A stretch of 64,000 nt of DNA from Hominisplanchenecus faecis (GCF_020687205.1 NZ_JAJEQE010000001.1:62001-126000); one strand, 5' to 3'; numbered from the stretch's first letter, positions 44,701 through 55,914 are shown. The notes: generated by a model not told the origin, from the sequence alone. Translations and numbers: made by a program.

Positions 44701-46956
44701 AAACAATCCTTTTCCATCATAATTTGCGTGTGAATCATCGGCACCAGACAGTGCATGACTGCTTCCACCGATCCCATACTGTTCCTTGATAAAACCTGTC
44801 CTCGATCTTTCATCCTCATGCAGCAGATAAAAGGAATATGTCCTGAGTCTGCCTTCGGAATACGCCCCACCTCTGACAAGAAATGCGTCGATCTCGTCTT
44901 GTGTAATGAACATCTGCTGTTCTTTCCATGCAAATCCCTCTCTTGCCTGGTATGGGATCACTTCATCTGCAAACTTCTGGAACTGTCTGGAGATATTGAC
45001 CGGATTATAATGATGGAAACGCATAATGGAATGATTTTCCTCATAGGCTTCTGCCAGTGCATCCAGTCTTTCATTCAGTTCCGAAAGCCACTGGGGATCT
45101 TCCAATTTTTCTTCCAGATAATCTGTGATCTCCGGATAGATACTGCGAAGATGTGGTAAGTCCTCTTCGTCAAAAACAATCTCCGCTACTCCTTCTGCCA
45201 TATCCCCTTTCATATAGGCAAGAGCCTGGGCGTGTTCTTTTACTGCATTACTTCTTGCCGCATCCAATACAGACTGTGGTGCATATTCTCCCTGATTTAA
45301 AAGCTGATGGATACGTCTGCTGACATCTTTCCAGGATAAAAAGGCTTTATCCAGAATCTGGTCTGCCACCGTATGCCCGACTGCGATCTGCATCCCAGTT
45401 TCATCAAACCAGACGGAATACTCCCTTCCATCCATCTGAAAACCTTTGCCGCCTTTTCTATACTCACGCTTTACAAACTCCGTGTATTCTCCCGGTGACT
45501 GTTCACTCATAAAGTTATAGATGATACGCAGCTGGCTTCCTGTCCGGTTTCCTCCCGTCCTTAAAATATCATCCACAACACTTTCCGGAATAGGAATCTC
45601 CCCGGCATAAAAAGCAGCTACTCTTTCACCAATCTGCCTTTTCTGTTCATTTGCTATAGGATATTCGGGCAAAGATAAAGCAGAGGCAATTTCTTCCTCT
45701 GCTTTGCTCAGTCCATCTTCTCTTGTATCTTCAACTAGCTGTATACCAATTCCGTCAAGATGCTCTCTTCCGCTGTTGCCATCAGTGCGTTCATATGTGC
45801 TGTCCAGGCCATCGGGTCTGCTTCCTTGTCCGGTGCCGGATGGTTCTTCAGCAGTTTCTCCATCTGGCTGTCCATCCTCTCCTGTGCTGCCTTCTCGATC
45901 TCTGCCAGATGGCTGTTCAGCTTTCCTGTCAGGAACAGGCTCTGATACAGGCTGTTCTTGTGTTCCTTCAGGAATGTCCTCCGAAGCATCCCGTATTTCC
46001 CTATTGTCACTTCTTCCTCCTCTACGGTCAGGTTCGGAAACAGGTAATCCCCCTTGCGATGATATGTCAGTTCCATAGTCGGTTCCTCCTTCATTCTCGA
46101 TATTTTCTTCTTTGTTGTTTTCTACGCCCTTATTTTCACGCATTAACGTGTTAAAGTTATTATAATTCCTTTCATTGGAAATTTCAACCTCTTTTCTGGC
46201 TTCTTCCAGAGAAATTTTATGTACCGTCCTTCCAATGTCAATCAGAACACTCTCACTGATCTGGCTTGCTGCATTTCCAAGAAAGGTCAGTACAGACAGC
46301 CGGTTATAATCGGTAATATGCATAAAATCCTCTTCTTCCAGAAGCTCCATCGGTTCCAGACCACACCGTCTGCAAAGCATGTAATATACACTGTCCGTTG
46401 CAAGCTGGCGGAAATCACTGCGGACCGTAACTTCATCCAGATCTTCCAGATACGTTCCTTCCGCTGCATATTCCAAGCCGTCCAGATATTCTTCCAGACT
46501 GTCTGCGACCATTTCCCTTGCAACCGCCATCAACGCATCCGATAAAGTCCCTGTATCTTTTTCTTCCAGACCATACGCTTCTGCCAGATGGGTAAGAATC
46601 TCTTCCTGCTGATGTTCCTGCATCTGCCACAGGTAAGGGCTTCTTCCGCCTGCCACCATGTGCGTATCTGAAATATCAAACACATACCGGAGTCTGGTAT
46701 TATGACCATTCTCGTCAAGCAGGGCGATTCCCCTAGCTCCCCGGTTTACCCAGCGGAACATCTTCTCATTCCACAGTTCCAGGGACGCACAGGCGGTTGC
46801 CTGTGGATGCTGTGCGTGGATCAGTAACTGGTCTGTAAAAGGATACCGGTATAGTCTCGCTGCGGTATCCATATAACCCATCCAGTCCCTTGGCGAACTG
46901 CTCACCGATGTCGCATGTTCCTGTGCCAGTTCCCGGATGTCCTGTAATTTCGACAT
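38794..46956 (-). CDS. Giant SNF2-type helicase / N6-DNA-methylase-like ICE protein
   Basis: 2720 residues, among the largest and most conserved proteins of Tn1549-type ICEs. An N-terminal ~300-residue region ([19 protein letters not shown]) is followed by a low-complexity acidic/proline segment (~290-420). A Rossmann methylase-like domain follows ([12 protein letters not shown] and IGNVPFG in place of the NPPY motif, ~1210-1270). An SF2/SNF2 helicase then begins with Walker A-like [12 protein letters not shown] (~1875), DESHSF (~2037), TGTPVSNSM and [14 protein letters not shown]. The basic tail resembles that of the ArdC-like protein. Suggested role: remodelling or modifying ICE DNA during transfer, possibly anti-restriction. 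NVPFG suggests the methylase may be non-canonical. Confidence 0.88.
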   Translation of the reverse strand: MSKLQDIRELAQEHATSVSSSPRDWMGYMDTAARLYRYPFTDQLLIHAQHPQATACASLELWNEKMFRWVNRGARGIALLDENGHNTRLRYVFDISDTHMVAGGRSPYLWQMQEHQQEEILTHLAEAYGLEEKDTGTLSDALMAVAREMVADSLEEYLDGLEYAAEGTYLEDLDEVTVRSDFRQLATDSVYYMLCRRCGLEPMELLEEEDFMHITDYNRLSVLTFLGNAASQISESVLIDIGRTVHKISLEEARKEVEISNERNYNNFNTLMRENKGVENNKEENIENEGGTDYGTDISSQGGLPVSEPDRRGGRSDNREIRDASEDIPEGTQEQPVSEPVPDRKAEQPSGRDREGSTGEDGQPDGETAEEPSGTGQGSRPDGLDSTYERTDGNSGREHLDGIGIQLVEDTREDGLSKAEEEIASALSLPEYPIANEQKRQIGERVAAFYAGEIPIPESVVDDILRTGGNRTGSQLRIIYNFMSEQSPGEYTEFVKREYRKGGKGFQMDGREYSVWFDETGMQIAVGHTVADQILDKAFLSWKDVSRRIHQLLNQGEYAPQSVLDAARSNAVKEHAQALAYMKGDMAEGVAEIVFDEEDLPHLRSIYPEITDYLEEKLEDPQWLSELNERLDALAEAYEENHSIMRFHHYNPVNISRQFQKFADEVIPYQAREGFAWKEQQMFITQDEIDAFLVRGGAYSEGRLRTYSFYLLHEDERSRTGFIKEQYGIGGSSHALSGADDSHANYDGKGLFLARGAYGNPYTSVLLSWNKVANRVAYLIKNDQFLQAEDYARMSEYEREQMANKVLRFYDRLPEEIDRPFTDDFFWEKPGKEMVAVLENPEQAEELLQKMDAALAVLPLDFEAYGTNYQQKTELLSELHQYAEGTYTIFPTLEAEPSFVEPSGHQMTMFDFLDTKAVTEPTVVDMSDVEEIEEEEVTAEESISESQEQEIIETSEGQEQKEPEEEVTAKTAEELAESWDEGVFEYQGYHFEAVGVLPEGIEGKDLVAQTRSNTELHLSTYHTEDFPKYSYDDFYAVSNAPTADVFRCLETGRNYIPGENELFGYEGEFQPYLKPEVEKIVTEPHNFRIQDNDLGAGGPKAKYKANMEAIHLLQTLEKEERLATPEEQEILSRYVGWGGIPQAFEENNSSWANEYLELKNTLSPEEYSAARASTLNAFYTSPTVIRSMYEVLENMGLKQGNILEPSCGVGNFMGLIPESMSKANMYGVELDPVSGRIAKQLYQKNKIAVQGFEETSYPDSFFDCVIGNVPFGAYQVSDRRYDRQHFMIHDYFIAKSLDLIRPGGVVAVVTSSGTLDKQNPAVRQYIANRAELLGAIRLPNNAFQRNANTSVVSDILFFQKRDRASIEEPEWLNLKEIPEGYSVNAYFAEHPEMVLGDFTTESTQYGKQEVTVKPKEGITLEEQLKEAIRNIHGTITELELSDTELEEEVVSIPADPEVKNFSFTVVDDEVYYRENSVMNRMELPAMTAERVKGMVKIRDITNELIQCQMEEGSDEQITKLQGKLNEEYDTFTAKYGLISSNANKRAFSQDSSYCLLTSLEFLDDKGELKRKADIFTKRTIRRAETVTSVDTASEALAVSIGERAGVELSYMAQLSGKTEAELTEELAGVIFKNPISEKWEPSDEYLSGNVREKLQIAKQFAEDHPEYQVNVQYLEQVQPKDLDASEIEARLGATWISEDYITRFMAETFHTPRYYVGSKVKVQYAEVTGQWNVMGKNVDSYGNALVTSTYGTQRANAYRLLEDALNLRDTKIYDTVQDADGEHRELNRKETMLAQQKQELIKEEFKEWIFKDLHRREDLCKIYNERFNSIRPREYDGSHIQFVGMNPEITLMPHQKNAVAHVLYGNNTLLAHCVGAGKTFQMIAAGMESKRLGLSQKNLYVVPNHLTEQWGSDFLRLYPGANILVATKKDFEPANRKRFCSRIATGDYDAVIIGHTQFEKIPLSRERQIAMLEDQIADITFSIEEAAHQAGQNYTIKQLEKTKKSLQARMKKLNDQTRKDDVVTFEQLGVDRLFVDESHSFKNLFLYTKMRNVAGISQTDAQKSSDMFMKCRYMDELTGGRGITFATGTPVSNSMTELYTIMRYLQYDTLMRMGMGHFDSWAATFGETVTAIELSPEGTGYRAKTRFARFFNLPELISIFKEAADIQTSDMLNLPVPEAEFINEVLKPSEEQQEMVSAFSERAEEVRAGLVNPTVDNMLKITNDGRKCALDQRLLNELLPDAEKSKVNTCVENAFQVWDEGKADRTTQLIFCDLSTPKGDGTFNVYDDVRNKLVARGIPKEEIAFIHEYNTETKKADLFAKVRAGQVRILMGSTPKLGAGTNVQDRLIALHHLDCPWKPSDLEQQEGRILRQGNQNDKVKIFRYVTENTFDAYMWQILENKQKFISQIMTSKSPVRACEDVDDTALSYAEIKALATGNPYIKEKMDLDVQVSKLKLLKANHTSQIYRLESDIAKNFPVQISALKERIAGMQVDSQVVKSVDLQDNDTFAMTVGNVLYEDKKEAGEALIAACAGLKTVSTGGKVGEYHGFTLSASYNMFSNAFELTIKGKCSYKLEIGKDPVGNMQRIHNTLSSIDRKLTESEQKLETVQQQLATAQEEVKKPFPKEAELNEKMERLSELNALLNMDEKGNETIMADEDIGREGSSTDSRDAVEEKELPETADRIHKPSILERLKQEKAQQNTAEPTVTQKAAKKKHEQEL

Positions 46957-46974
46957 ACTGCCTACCTCCTTGCC

Positions 46975-49065
46975 TTATTTCTTCTTTGGAAATTCCAGAT
47001 GGAACCTTGGCTTTCCGTCCTCCAGTGTCAGTAAAAGGTCTGCGTCAAACTTTATATCTTTTTTTCTGGAATACAGCCCTTTTACATGGGTGCAGGCTTT
47101 ATCAAGAAGCTCCACTGCCATCTTTTTATCCAGTGTTTTCTCCATGCTTCCTAAGAAACGGTTTTCTTTCCAAAGGGCAAAATCACACTGCCTGTTGGAG
47201 CAGTAAAAATTCTGCTTTCCTTCGTAGACATCAGAGCCGCAGACCGGACACTTACCAATCACTTCCCTTGCTTTCTGGAACCTTCTCCTTTCCGTTTCCG
47301 GTATTTCCCTGCACACAGAAAGAATCTTACCGACTAAAGAAGTGATCTCACCCATAAACTGTGTATCGGTGATCTGCCCTTTTTCCATCATTAAAAGCTG
47401 ATTTTCCCATTCGGCAGTCATTGCGGCAGATTTCAGATAAGCCGGCATGACATTCACCAGTTCCCTGCCCTCTGTGCTTGGCAAGATCTGCTTTCCTTTT
47501 CTGACTGCATAGCCGGAAGAAACCAGTTTTTCAATGATACCTGCCCTGGTTGCCGGAGTCCCCAGTCCTTTCTTCTCTGTCTCCGAATCAAAGTCTTTAT
47601 TCCCTGCGGTTTCCATAGCGGCAAGGAGGGTATCTTCATTGAATGGTTTTGGCGGGGAAGTAAAATGCACTGTCTTTTCTGCCTTTACCGGAGAAAGCGT
47701 CATTCCTTCTTCATATCCATATGGAATGGAAGTTTCTTTTTCCGTTTCTTCTTCCGGCTTGGCTTTCACGCACTGGTTCTTAAAGGCATTCCCCGCCGCT
47801 TTAAATCCCATCTGCACCGGCACTTTTCCTCTGGCGGTAAAATCATGTCCCTGACATTTGACCGTAATATCCGTCTGCTCATACTGATACTCTTCCCCTG
47901 TTGCCTGCACCAGCTGCTGGCAGACCAGCATCATCAGGTTCTTTTTGTCCGCTGTCAGATCAGAGATTCCTTTTTCTACGGCTTCTTTTGTTGGAAGAAT
48001 CGCATGATGGTCGGATACTTTTGCATTGTTAATCACTCTGGTGATGTTATGTCCCAGCTGTCCATAATCCAAGAACGGAAGTAAGACTGGCATTTTCCCT
48101 ACCAGTTCCTCTACGGTATCCCTCATATCCTCCGTCACGAACTGGCTGTCCGTTCTTGGATAAGTGACCAGCTTTTCTTCATATAATTCCTGCAGCATAT
48201 CCAGTGTTTTCTTTGCCGTATAGCCAAAGTAACGGTTTGCTTCCCTTTGCAGACTGGTCAAATCATAAAGTTTGGGAGGAAACGCTTTCTTTTGTTCCCT
48301 CTTTACCTGTGTAATCACTGCTTCCGAATCCATACATAAGGAAGCAAGGAGATCGGCTGCTTCCTCATTTGCAATATTTTCAGAAACTACCGTAAGCCTT
48401 CCGTCTGTCAGTGCTACTTTATAAAAGGCTTCTTTCTGAAAATGCTCAATCTTATCCTGACGTTCCGCAAGCATGGCAAGCGTTGGCGTCTGCACCCTGC
48501 CCACAACCAGACGTTTAAAATAACAGGTCGTATATGCCCTGGTTCCGTTCATGCCGATCAGCCAGTCTGCCTGTGCCCTGCATACCGCAGCCATGCAAAT
48601 ATTCCGGTATTCCTCTGCTCCTTTCATTGTCTGAAAACCTGTCCGGATTGCCGTATCTTCCATGGAACTGATCCATAAACGCTTCACCGGTTTCCTGCAT
48701 CCGGCAAGGTCATACACTCTCTGGAAGATCAGTTCCCCTTCCCTTCCTGCATCACAGCCATTTACCAGATAGTCCACATCTGCCCGGTTCATCAGGCTTT
48801 TTAACACATCAAACTGTTTCTTCTTATCTCTGGAAACTTTCAACTTCCAGACCTGCGGGAGAATCGGAAGGTCATCAAACTGCCATTTCCCATATTTCGG
48901 GTCATATTCCTCCGGCTGTGCATACTCTGCCAGATGCCCAAGGCACCAGCTGACAATACAGCTCTCCCCTTCTAAATATCCGTCCTCTTTTTTATAAGCT
49001 GACAGATTTTTGGCATAACTCTGTGCCACACTTGGTTTCTCTGCGATCACTAAAAATTTTGACAT
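46975..49065 (-). CDS. topB: DNA topoisomerase III (type IA), ICE-encoded
   Basis: 696 residues. TOPRIM domain at the N-terminus (VIAEKPSVAQSYAKNL; DAGREGELIFQ), and active-site tyrosine in LVTYPRTDSQF near residue 300. A four-cysteine zinc ribbon lies near 590-620 (CPVCGSDVYEGKQNFYCSNRQC). Conserved partner of the giant helicase in Tn1549-family modules, presumably resolving DNA during transfer. It ends 18 bases upstream of the helicase gene start. Confidence 0.95.
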   Translation of the reverse strand: MSKFLVIAEKPSVAQSYAKNLSAYKKEDGYLEGESCIVSWCLGHLAEYAQPEEYDPKYGKWQFDDLPILPQVWKLKVSRDKKKQFDVLKSLMNRADVDYLVNGCDAGREGELIFQRVYDLAGCRKPVKRLWISSMEDTAIRTGFQTMKGAEEYRNICMAAVCRAQADWLIGMNGTRAYTTCYFKRLVVGRVQTPTLAMLAERQDKIEHFQKEAFYKVALTDGRLTVVSENIANEEAADLLASLCMDSEAVITQVKREQKKAFPPKLYDLTSLQREANRYFGYTAKKTLDMLQELYEEKLVTYPRTDSQFVTEDMRDTVEELVGKMPVLLPFLDYGQLGHNITRVINNAKVSDHHAILPTKEAVEKGISDLTADKKNLMMLVCQQLVQATGEEYQYEQTDITVKCQGHDFTARGKVPVQMGFKAAGNAFKNQCVKAKPEEETEKETSIPYGYEEGMTLSPVKAEKTVHFTSPPKPFNEDTLLAAMETAGNKDFDSETEKKGLGTPATRAGIIEKLVSSGYAVRKGKQILPSTEGRELVNVMPAYLKSAAMTAEWENQLLMMEKGQITDTQFMGEITSLVGKILSVCREIPETERRRFQKAREVIGKCPVCGSDVYEGKQNFYCSNRQCDFALWKENRFLGSMEKTLDKKMAVELLDKACTHVKGLYSRKKDIKFDADLLLTLEDGKPRFHLEFPKKK

Positions 49066-49155
49066 ACGCTTTTTTTGTCCTTTCTGAAAAAAGGGCAGCC
49101 AAACTGCTCTGGCTGCCCCTGTCCTTATTTTGGTTGCTTCTTTGGAGATGGAAGT

Positions 49156-49839
49156 TTATTCTTCTTCCTCATCCTCTTCTTCATTTACATACGGTCCGTC
49201 AGAGAACTCCAGCTGTTCGCTTACATAGTCATCCTCTTTGCCACGTCCATGCTTTTTATAAACGGCGATACCTGCCACTCCAAGAATCGCTGCAAGTACG
49301 ATTGCTCCAAGTCCTTTTACATTCATTCCTGTCTTTTCTTCTTTCTTCACTCCGGTTTCCTCCTCTGCTACCGGGGTAGTTTCCGGTGTGGTTTCCGGGA
49401 TCACTACGGTTGATTCTTCGGTTTCTTTGCTCTTTTCTGTCTCATCCAGAAATTCTGCCAGGTCATTCTCATCGACCAGGGACATCATATATACATTTTC
49501 TGTATTGCTGGAACGGTCAATGACCATGTAAAATGTATTTCCCTTCTTGGTCTGGATGGTAAGGAACTGTTTCGTATCATCATTTTCCTTATCATCCACC
49601 AGCTGGGCATTTCCCGGAGTAGAAAAAGCAGAATTATCCCCTTCCCCGGTGACCCTTCCGGTATCCTCTTTCTTCTCCGTATCTTCTGTTGATTCTGTTG
49701 CCGTTTCTTCTACTACCTGTGTCGTTGTCTCCTCTGCCGGTGGGTTTGCATTTGCATAAACCGTAGCAATGGATGTCCCGGAGATCATGGTGACTGCCAT
49801 GGCAATCATAAGCAGTTTCTTTAGCACTTTATTCCTCAT
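49156..49839 (-). CDS. DUF4366 membrane protein of conjugation module
   Basis: 227 residues. N-terminal signal peptide (KKLLMIAMAVTMISGTSIATVYA), a Thr/Glu-rich extracellular region and a DUF4366 core (QFLTIQTKKGNTFYMVIDRSS). A membrane helix GLGAIVLAAILGVAGIAVY near 180-198 is followed by a short acidic cytoplasmic tail. Likely a surface component of the mating channel. Overlaps the next upstream gene by 11 bases. Confidence 0.88.
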   Translation of the reverse strand: MRNKVLKKLLMIAMAVTMISGTSIATVYANANPPAEETTTQVVEETATESTEDTEKKEDTGRVTGEGDNSAFSTPGNAQLVDDKENDDTKQFLTIQTKKGNTFYMVIDRSSNTENVYMMSLVDENDLAEFLDETEKSKETEESTVVIPETTPETTPVAEEETGVKKEEKTGMNVKGLGAIVLAAILGVAGIAVYKKHGRGKEDDYVSEQLEFSDGPYVNEEEDEEEE

Positions 49840-50179
49840 CGTCTAAAACCTCTCTTTCTGTCATCTGACCAACAGGTGGTCTGTGAACTTCTGCGTTGTT
49901 TTCCTTTTTCTGCGGAGCTTTTGCATCCTCCACCGTGATACCACCGTCCTCATCCATCTGGATCGTAACGGTTCCTTTCTGAATCCCGTCAAGCAGGACA
50001 AGCAGGCTGCGGCTGTCCAGCTTCATGGAACGGAACGACTTAACGATCTCTATATCTTCCATCTGCTGTCTCAATGTATTCTGTCGCTTCAGGTGTTCCT
50101 GTAATTCAGCAATCTTATCCTCCGTTTTCTGAATATCATTCAGAAGTTTTTTTAATTTCATGTTCATCTGCCCTGTCAC
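49829..50179 (-). CDS. DUF4315 coiled-coil protein
   Basis: 116 residues. N-terminal coiled coil (LNDIQKTEDKIAELQEHLKRQNTLRQQMEDIEI) and the DUF4315 middle SRSLLVLLDGIQKG. Always near DUF4366 in these elements; function unknown. Confidence 0.88.
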   Translation of the reverse strand: MTGQMNMKLKKLLNDIQKTEDKIAELQEHLKRQNTLRQQMEDIEIVKSFRSMKLDSRSLLVLLDGIQKGTVTIQMDEDGGITVEDAKAPQKKENNAEVHRPPVGQMTEREVLDDEE

Positions 50180-50184
50180 CTCCT

Positions 50185-52656
50185 TTAATGCAGACGACCA
50201 AACGCCATAAAATGTTCCTGCCAGTAAGCACTTGCAATGCTGGTATACTGGACAGGCTTGCCACAGTGGATCATCATGTTATTGCCGACATAGATTCCCA
50301 CATGGCTTGCTCCCGGTGTGTCATAGGTTCCCTGGAAGAAGATCAGATCTCCCGGCTTTGCCTCCGATAGAGATACCTGCGAACAGTGTGACCGCAGCTC
50401 ATCTGCAGTACATCTTCCGACATTCCATCCATTTCCACAGTTATTGATAACCCAGCTCACAAAACCGGAACAGTCAAAACCACTTGGGGAATAACCGCCC
50501 CATACATATGGAACACCCAGATATTTTTCTGCTTCCTGTATCATTTTTGCAAACTGTGGATCAGATAAAGCATCTGCCGGTATGTCATAACCAAATCCAC
50601 TGCTTCCGGTGGGTATGCTGTTTAGATCAAACAGATAATCACGGTTGCCGTAATATTTGTTATACGCATCGTAGCGTTCCTGTTCTTCCTCTGTCATACG
50701 GCTCCTTAACACGGCATCCAGGCTGTGGTTTGTCATCGTCACATCCAGACGGTTCACCTCTTTTGTAGTCGTGACCTGCACTTCCTGGTTTCCATTGCTG
50801 TCTGCTATGTAGGCTTCCCATGTCTGGTGTCCATGTGCGGATGCCGCCGCATGATTGTCATAGTAAACATCGAACTGTACCCCATATCTTGCGAACGCTC
50901 CGGTATCTTCTACTACATATTCCACACCGTTCATGACTACATGGGTCCCGATCGGCACAAATGGATTCGCCGCATCCACGGCAATCGTATGGTTTGCTGT
51001 CGGCATTGCCCCACTGGCTGTCGGTCCGCCACTCCACTGGCCACAGCAGATCGGGCAGTTACAGTACCCACTTGTCACAACCAGTCCCAAGGACTCCCCT
51101 ACCCGGACAGTCTTGGTTTCTGTAACTGTTTCTCTGGTAGAGTCTGTGGTGATTCCATACTGCTGTCGGAAGATATCCTTAATCTCCTCTGCCACTTCAT
51201 CGTAAGTGAAGCCGCCGTATTTTACCGTAAGATAAGAGGTCAACTGATATGGGTTATGACCGATCTCATCAATCTGGTACCGGTATTCGTCATAATCCGG
51301 ATGAGTGGATTCCATCTGATTGATCTGTGTATTCAGTGCTTCTTCCAAGGCACGGTACGCATTTTCAGCGGCATAAATATCTTCATCCGTACTGGAATAG
51401 CTGGTAGAGATGATTGCTGAAGAAGCTCCCTGCAAAGATGCCGTACAGCTGGTAAAACTGGCTGCGATCAGCACAAAGATCAGAGCAAAGACAGCTACCG
51501 TGGCAAAAATCCCCCGGTTCTGTGCCGCCACCATCTTGACGGCATCTTTCGCTTTTTCCGTAAACTTCTGTGCGGAAGTGATCGCTGCATCCTTTACTTT
51601 TTTACTCTGTCTGGCTGCCTGATACTGCTTCTGGTAACGCTTCTTCTGAAAGAGTTTCTGCAGGGCAGATTTCTTTTTCTTCTCTGCTTCTCTTTTCACT
51701 GCGTCCTTCGCTTCATTTCCATAGGCAGTCTCAAATATCAGCCTGCTCCTTTCTGCTTCATCCAGGACGCTTTCTTTTAATCTCCGGGATTCTTCCCTTC
51801 GCCCTTTCAGCCGTTCCCGCATGTAGATGGATTTCCTTGCAAGGCTTTCCCCGACAAGCTCTGCCCGGTGTGCCCCTTCCACTGCCGCATTTTCATCCTC
51901 TTCTTCGTGCGTTTTCCAGTGTGCTGCTGTGACTGCCGCATCTTTGACTGCCGATGCCGGATTCCGGATACCGATCCCGGCACCATGTACCATGCCGTCA
52001 CCCTCATCACCAAAAGACAGACGGGAAACTTTTTTCCGCTGTTCCTTCAGCACCCGTTCCCTTTTGGACTTGCCTTTGATCTCCTCGTGGAACTTATCCA
52101 GGGAATCTTCCATCACTTCGGAAGTTTCCCGGTAACGGGCAGATTCTCTTTTGGCTGCTTTTTCTTCTCTGGAAGTCTCCTTTTCCTTCCTTCTTTCCTT
52201 TGCAGCATAATCCCTGACCATCTTTTTCTTCCGAAGATCCCGGCTGTCTGCAACTGTCTCCAGATATGCCCGTTCCCCTCTTGGCTGTCCACGGATACTC
52301 TCTGTACGAAAGGCAGATTTGGGGTTCTCGCTGCTATCGTCTGTAAGCCCCTCTTCTACATCCGCATCAGTTGCTATATCTTGTTCATCATCCAATATAT
52401 CTGCATGTTCCCTACTATATCTGGGTTTTCTGGAACTCTGCTCCGGCTGTTCCATCTCCCGTTCTTCTTTCAGCCGTTCATGTCTGCGTTTACTAAAATC
52501 CAGTTCCTCTTTCTTCTCACTGCGGGAAATCTCGGTATCCGTATCCCGCCCGGTGATCCTTTTTTCTTCCTTGTTCCGGAGGTTTTCTTCCCGCAGTCCA
52601 TCCCGGCTCATTTTCTGGACGGTTTTATCTCTCGCCTTATACTCATGCTCCTGCAA
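50185..52656 (-). CDS. Cell-wall hydrolase of the mating channel: 3D domain plus NlpC/P60 peptidase
   Basis: 823 residues. A long charged cytoplasmic N-terminus (~1-370) is followed by a membrane helix (IFATVAVFALIFVLIAASF, ~385-405). The extracellular part has a 3D/DPBB domain (TSGYCNCPICCGQW ... AVDAANPFVPIGTHVVM). It ends in an NlpC/P60 domain with the catalytic Cys in GFDCSGFVSW, His in ASHVGIYVG and a third His further on. VirB1-like role: local opening of peptidoglycan for the transfer apparatus. Confidence 0.92.
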   Translation of the reverse strand: MQEHEYKARDKTVQKMSRDGLREENLRNKEEKRITGRDTDTEISRSEKKEELDFSKRRHERLKEEREMEQPEQSSRKPRYSREHADILDDEQDIATDADVEEGLTDDSSENPKSAFRTESIRGQPRGERAYLETVADSRDLRKKKMVRDYAAKERRKEKETSREEKAAKRESARYRETSEVMEDSLDKFHEEIKGKSKRERVLKEQRKKVSRLSFGDEGDGMVHGAGIGIRNPASAVKDAAVTAAHWKTHEEEDENAAVEGAHRAELVGESLARKSIYMRERLKGRREESRRLKESVLDEAERSRLIFETAYGNEAKDAVKREAEKKKKSALQKLFQKKRYQKQYQAARQSKKVKDAAITSAQKFTEKAKDAVKMVAAQNRGIFATVAVFALIFVLIAASFTSCTASLQGASSAIISTSYSSTDEDIYAAENAYRALEEALNTQINQMESTHPDYDEYRYQIDEIGHNPYQLTSYLTVKYGGFTYDEVAEEIKDIFRQQYGITTDSTRETVTETKTVRVGESLGLVVTSGYCNCPICCGQWSGGPTASGAMPTANHTIAVDAANPFVPIGTHVVMNGVEYVVEDTGAFARYGVQFDVYYDNHAAASAHGHQTWEAYIADSNGNQEVQVTTTKEVNRLDVTMTNHSLDAVLRSRMTEEEQERYDAYNKYYGNRDYLFDLNSIPTGSSGFGYDIPADALSDPQFAKMIQEAEKYLGVPYVWGGYSPSGFDCSGFVSWVINNCGNGWNVGRCTADELRSHCSQVSLSEAKPGDLIFFQGTYDTPGASHVGIYVGNNMMIHCGKPVQYTSIASAYWQEHFMAFGRLH

Positions 52657-52688
52657 CTTTGACCATCCCCTTTACTGCTTTGTCCCGG

Positions 52689-53015
52689 TTATTCTGTCTT
52701 ATCCTGATAGTCCTCCCATTTCTCCAACACTTCATCTGCCATCCCTGCAATGGAATCCGTCAGCTTGTCTGTCATTCGCTCACTTAAAGTTCCCCTTACA
52801 GCCAGACAAGATGTAATTCCCATGAAATCAATCAGTTCCGCCAGATAGATAAGGTCATCCATCATTTCATCAGCCGTCACTTTTTCCTTTGTGTCCTTTT
52901 CCATTTTCAAAATCTCCTTTTCATTGTCTGCACAGATTCTTTCTGCAAATATGCAGCAAGGTTCGCCGCTGCATCTCTCCATGTTTCTGTAATCTTCCAT
53001 CTTGTAATCCTCCAT
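52689..53015 (-). CDS. Small helical protein of conjugation module
   Basis: Up to 108 residues. Start uncertain: ATG 53015 includes a Cys-rich leader (CSGEPCCIFAERIC), while ATG 52904, with AAGGAG upstream, gives 71 residues starting MEKDTKEKV. The C-terminal part is acidic and helical (ADEMMDDLIYLAELIDFMG). Lies between VirB4 and the peptidase gene; I recognise no domain. Confidence 0.6.
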   Translation of the reverse strand: MEDYKMEDYRNMERCSGEPCCIFAERICADNEKEILKMEKDTKEKVTADEMMDDLIYLAELIDFMGITSCLAVRGTLSERMTDKLTDSIAGMADEVLEKWEDYQDKTE

Positions 53016-53094
53016 GATTTCCGGGCAGAAAAATTGCCGGAAGTATTCCTCCGGCTCATCCTCTACTCTGTTTTATTTTGTTTCGTTTATTTCT

Positions 53095-55914
53095 TTAATC
53101 GTCCCGTTCTCCGATACCAAGTTTCTTACGCTTTTCCACCTCATCCGGCTTAGAAGTCATCAGGGCATACAGCATCAGGGAATTATCAAACTTATCCTTG
53201 AACGGGATAATGGTGCTGCCATAAAAGACCAGTCCCTCACCTTCCCCGCTGTTCGTTACATAAGAAAGCTGGTGAGGGGAAATGTTGAGCTGTTTTGCAA
53301 GGATCTGTCTGTCACCAGATGCCTGGTTGAGCATCAGGATAAAGTCCGAGTTTTCAAAGATGTTCTCAATCTCCCGGCTGGCTAACAGGTCTTTTACGTT
53401 CTGTGTGATACCCGTAGGGATACCACCCCATTTACGGAAACGCTTCCAGATCTCCACACTGTATGCTGCCGTCTGCTCCTCTTTTAAGAGCAGATGGAAC
53501 TCATCAATGTAATATCTGGTACTCTTATTCGCAGAACGGTTGACCGTTACCCTGTTCCACACCTGGTCCTGCACGATCAGCATACCCAGTTTTTTCAGCT
53601 GTTTTCCCAGATCCTTAATGTCAAAACATACGATACGGTTACTCAGTTCCACGTTGGTTCTATGGTTAAACACTTTTAAGGAACCATTGACATAAATCTC
53701 CAGTGCCGTTGCCAGACGCTGTGCTTCCTGCTCTTTCTGATTACGGAGAAGATTATATAAATCCTCTAAGATCGGCATTTTTTCCGGTACCGGGTCAGAA
53801 AGGAAATCCTGATAGACCAGCCTTACGCATCGGTCAATGACGGTCTTTTCAACCGGCTCCAGTCCGTTCTTTCCGCCTACTACCAGCTCACAAAGAGACA
53901 GGATGAAGTCCGATTTTAAGGAAAGCGGGTCATCATCGTCAGCGTAATCCAGGTTAATATCCATCGGATTGATATAATCGTGGCTGGTCGGGGAAATACG
54001 GATCACCTGTCCATGAAATGCCCGGACTAACGGATAATACTCCCCCTCCGGGTCACAGACGATAATGTCATCTTTCGTCACGATAAATGCATTTGCAATC
54101 TCTCGTTTTGCCGCAAACGACTTACCGGAACCCGGTGTACCAAGAATCAGTCCGTTCGGGTTCTTCAGTTTCTTCCTGTCTGCCATGATAAGGTTATTGG
54201 ACAGGGCATTTAATCCATAATAAATAGATTCCCCAGCCATAAATAATTCCTGTGTGGTAAACGGGACAAAAATTGCCGTGGATGTCGTTGTCAGTGCCCG
54301 TTTGATCGGTACAAAATTCACCGCAAGCGGCAGGCAGCTCATCAGTCCCGTCTCCTGCTGGTAATCCAGCCGTTTCAATGCACAGTTATATTTCTGTGCG
54401 ATACCGGCAGTCTGGAACACCACATTTTCCAGTTCCTGTCTGGTCGGTGCAGTATTTAAGAACAATGCTGTTACAAGGAACATTCGCTCATTTCTGGACT
54501 GTAGATCTTCCAGAAGCCTTTTTGCTTCCCCACCGTATGTATTTAAGTCCGAAGGGATAATGTCCATGTCATAGCCTGCCCGGACTGCTTTTTTCTGTTC
54601 CTCGATCTTCATACGGTTAATATCCGTCACCTTGCTTTTTACCAGCTTGATTGCCTTCATCTGGTCGATGGACTGGATATGGAAATTCACCATCAGGTTG
54701 CTGTCCATCTCCAAAAACTCTGCCAGCATCTTGTCGGTAAGTTCCGGTGCAAGGATCTGTAAATAGGAAACAGCTCCCATCGTGCCGCCCATCTCAAAAT
54801 CTTTTCCACTCTTAAATACAAAACTGGTCGGTGCGACATAATCCTTGGTACTAAGCCCTGTCCGAAGCACATCATCATAAGAGAAATGGAACGGAACTTT
54901 GCTGTCCTGGTTAAAGGTTTCATACATGATCTGTAACCGTTCCTCCCCATTCAGCGGATAAGCAGATACCCCAAGAATCTTAAAATTGTTCAGAATATCC
55001 GACTCGATACGTTCCAGTTTTGGTCGTGCTTCCCGGATATTCTCCGCTTCAATCCCAAATGTGATATATTTGGTACGCATCAGCCCGTTATTTCCTTTTG
55101 CCAACTGATTATTAAGCATCTGGGCAAACTCCATACGCAGGTCATCAAATTCATCTTCCTGCGGATTGATATGGATGACTTTCTCATACTCTGCCATGTT
55201 GCTGTGCTGGTTGATAAAGGACAGCTGAAAATGAATTGTGCTGTCAAAGTAATTCAGGAAATCACACCAGTTTTCAAAGATGGCGTTCTTATCTTCATTC
55301 TGTGCCAGCTGATAGTTGATGTCATAAAAACGGATCGTCTTGGAATAAAACTTGTCCTGCACCCGACAGATACCGTCCCTTCCCATCTCATGGTATGGAA
55401 TCGACTGCTGTGCAGTGATCCTCTTATCCCTGGCACTATCCGATGTTTTCTTTCCTGTTCCACTGCTTTTCGTTCCAGAAACCGCTTTTCCTGCCGGACG
55501 CTGCCCCGGCGGTGCTGCGGCAGGTCTGTTCTTTTTCTTCTTCGCATTTTTCTTTGCGTCACGCACTGCCTGCTTTTCTGCTTTGGCTGCCAGTTTTGCT
55601 TCCTTTTTCGCATTTTTCTTATCCGCTTTTTCATGTTCCTTATGCAGTTTTTCTTCATATTTCTGTGCCCTTTTGAGGGCTTTCTTTTCCCTGCGTGTCA
55701 GTTTCCGGTTCGGTCTGCGGACACCTCTTTGGCGTTCCAGTGCTTCATACCCTGTCACCATTGGCTCATCGTGCAGTCTGCCGCTTACTGATTTCTTTTT
55801 CATTGCGGGGTCTGGAAGTTCTTCTTCTCCATCCTCCTCATCCAGCCAGTAATCATCCGGATATAATTCATCTAAGCTCTGTGGCGGCTGTCTATCGTTT
55901 TTTCTTTTTAACAC
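53095..55914 (-). CDS. VirB4-family conjugation ATPase
   Basis: 939 residues. A highly basic, Lys/Ala-rich N-terminus (~80-150) precedes the TraC/VirB4 N-domain. The C-terminal ATPase has Walker A LGTPGSGKSFAAKRE (~595) and an IIVCDPEGEYYPL strand, with a conserved TRYYIDEFHLLL Walker B and QASGDRQILA region. Powers assembly and function of the type IV secretion channel. Overlaps the PrgI gene end by 23 bases. Confidence 0.94.
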   Translation of the reverse strand: MLKRKNDRQPPQSLDELYPDDYWLDEEDGEEELPDPAMKKKSVSGRLHDEPMVTGYEALERQRGVRRPNRKLTRREKKALKRAQKYEEKLHKEHEKADKKNAKKEAKLAAKAEKQAVRDAKKNAKKKKNRPAAAPPGQRPAGKAVSGTKSSGTGKKTSDSARDKRITAQQSIPYHEMGRDGICRVQDKFYSKTIRFYDINYQLAQNEDKNAIFENWCDFLNYFDSTIHFQLSFINQHSNMAEYEKVIHINPQEDEFDDLRMEFAQMLNNQLAKGNNGLMRTKYITFGIEAENIREARPKLERIESDILNNFKILGVSAYPLNGEERLQIMYETFNQDSKVPFHFSYDDVLRTGLSTKDYVAPTSFVFKSGKDFEMGGTMGAVSYLQILAPELTDKMLAEFLEMDSNLMVNFHIQSIDQMKAIKLVKSKVTDINRMKIEEQKKAVRAGYDMDIIPSDLNTYGGEAKRLLEDLQSRNERMFLVTALFLNTAPTRQELENVVFQTAGIAQKYNCALKRLDYQQETGLMSCLPLAVNFVPIKRALTTTSTAIFVPFTTQELFMAGESIYYGLNALSNNLIMADRKKLKNPNGLILGTPGSGKSFAAKREIANAFIVTKDDIIVCDPEGEYYPLVRAFHGQVIRISPTSHDYINPMDINLDYADDDDPLSLKSDFILSLCELVVGGKNGLEPVEKTVIDRCVRLVYQDFLSDPVPEKMPILEDLYNLLRNQKEQEAQRLATALEIYVNGSLKVFNHRTNVELSNRIVCFDIKDLGKQLKKLGMLIVQDQVWNRVTVNRSANKSTRYYIDEFHLLLKEEQTAAYSVEIWKRFRKWGGIPTGITQNVKDLLASREIENIFENSDFILMLNQASGDRQILAKQLNISPHQLSYVTNSGEGEGLVFYGSTIIPFKDKFDNSLMLYALMTSKPDEVEKRKKLGIGERDD

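Noticed and set aside
45704-46154. Plus-strand frames over the acidic/proline-rich part of the giant helicase gene
   Set aside because: Antisense frames produced by low-complexity coding sequence; no start signals.
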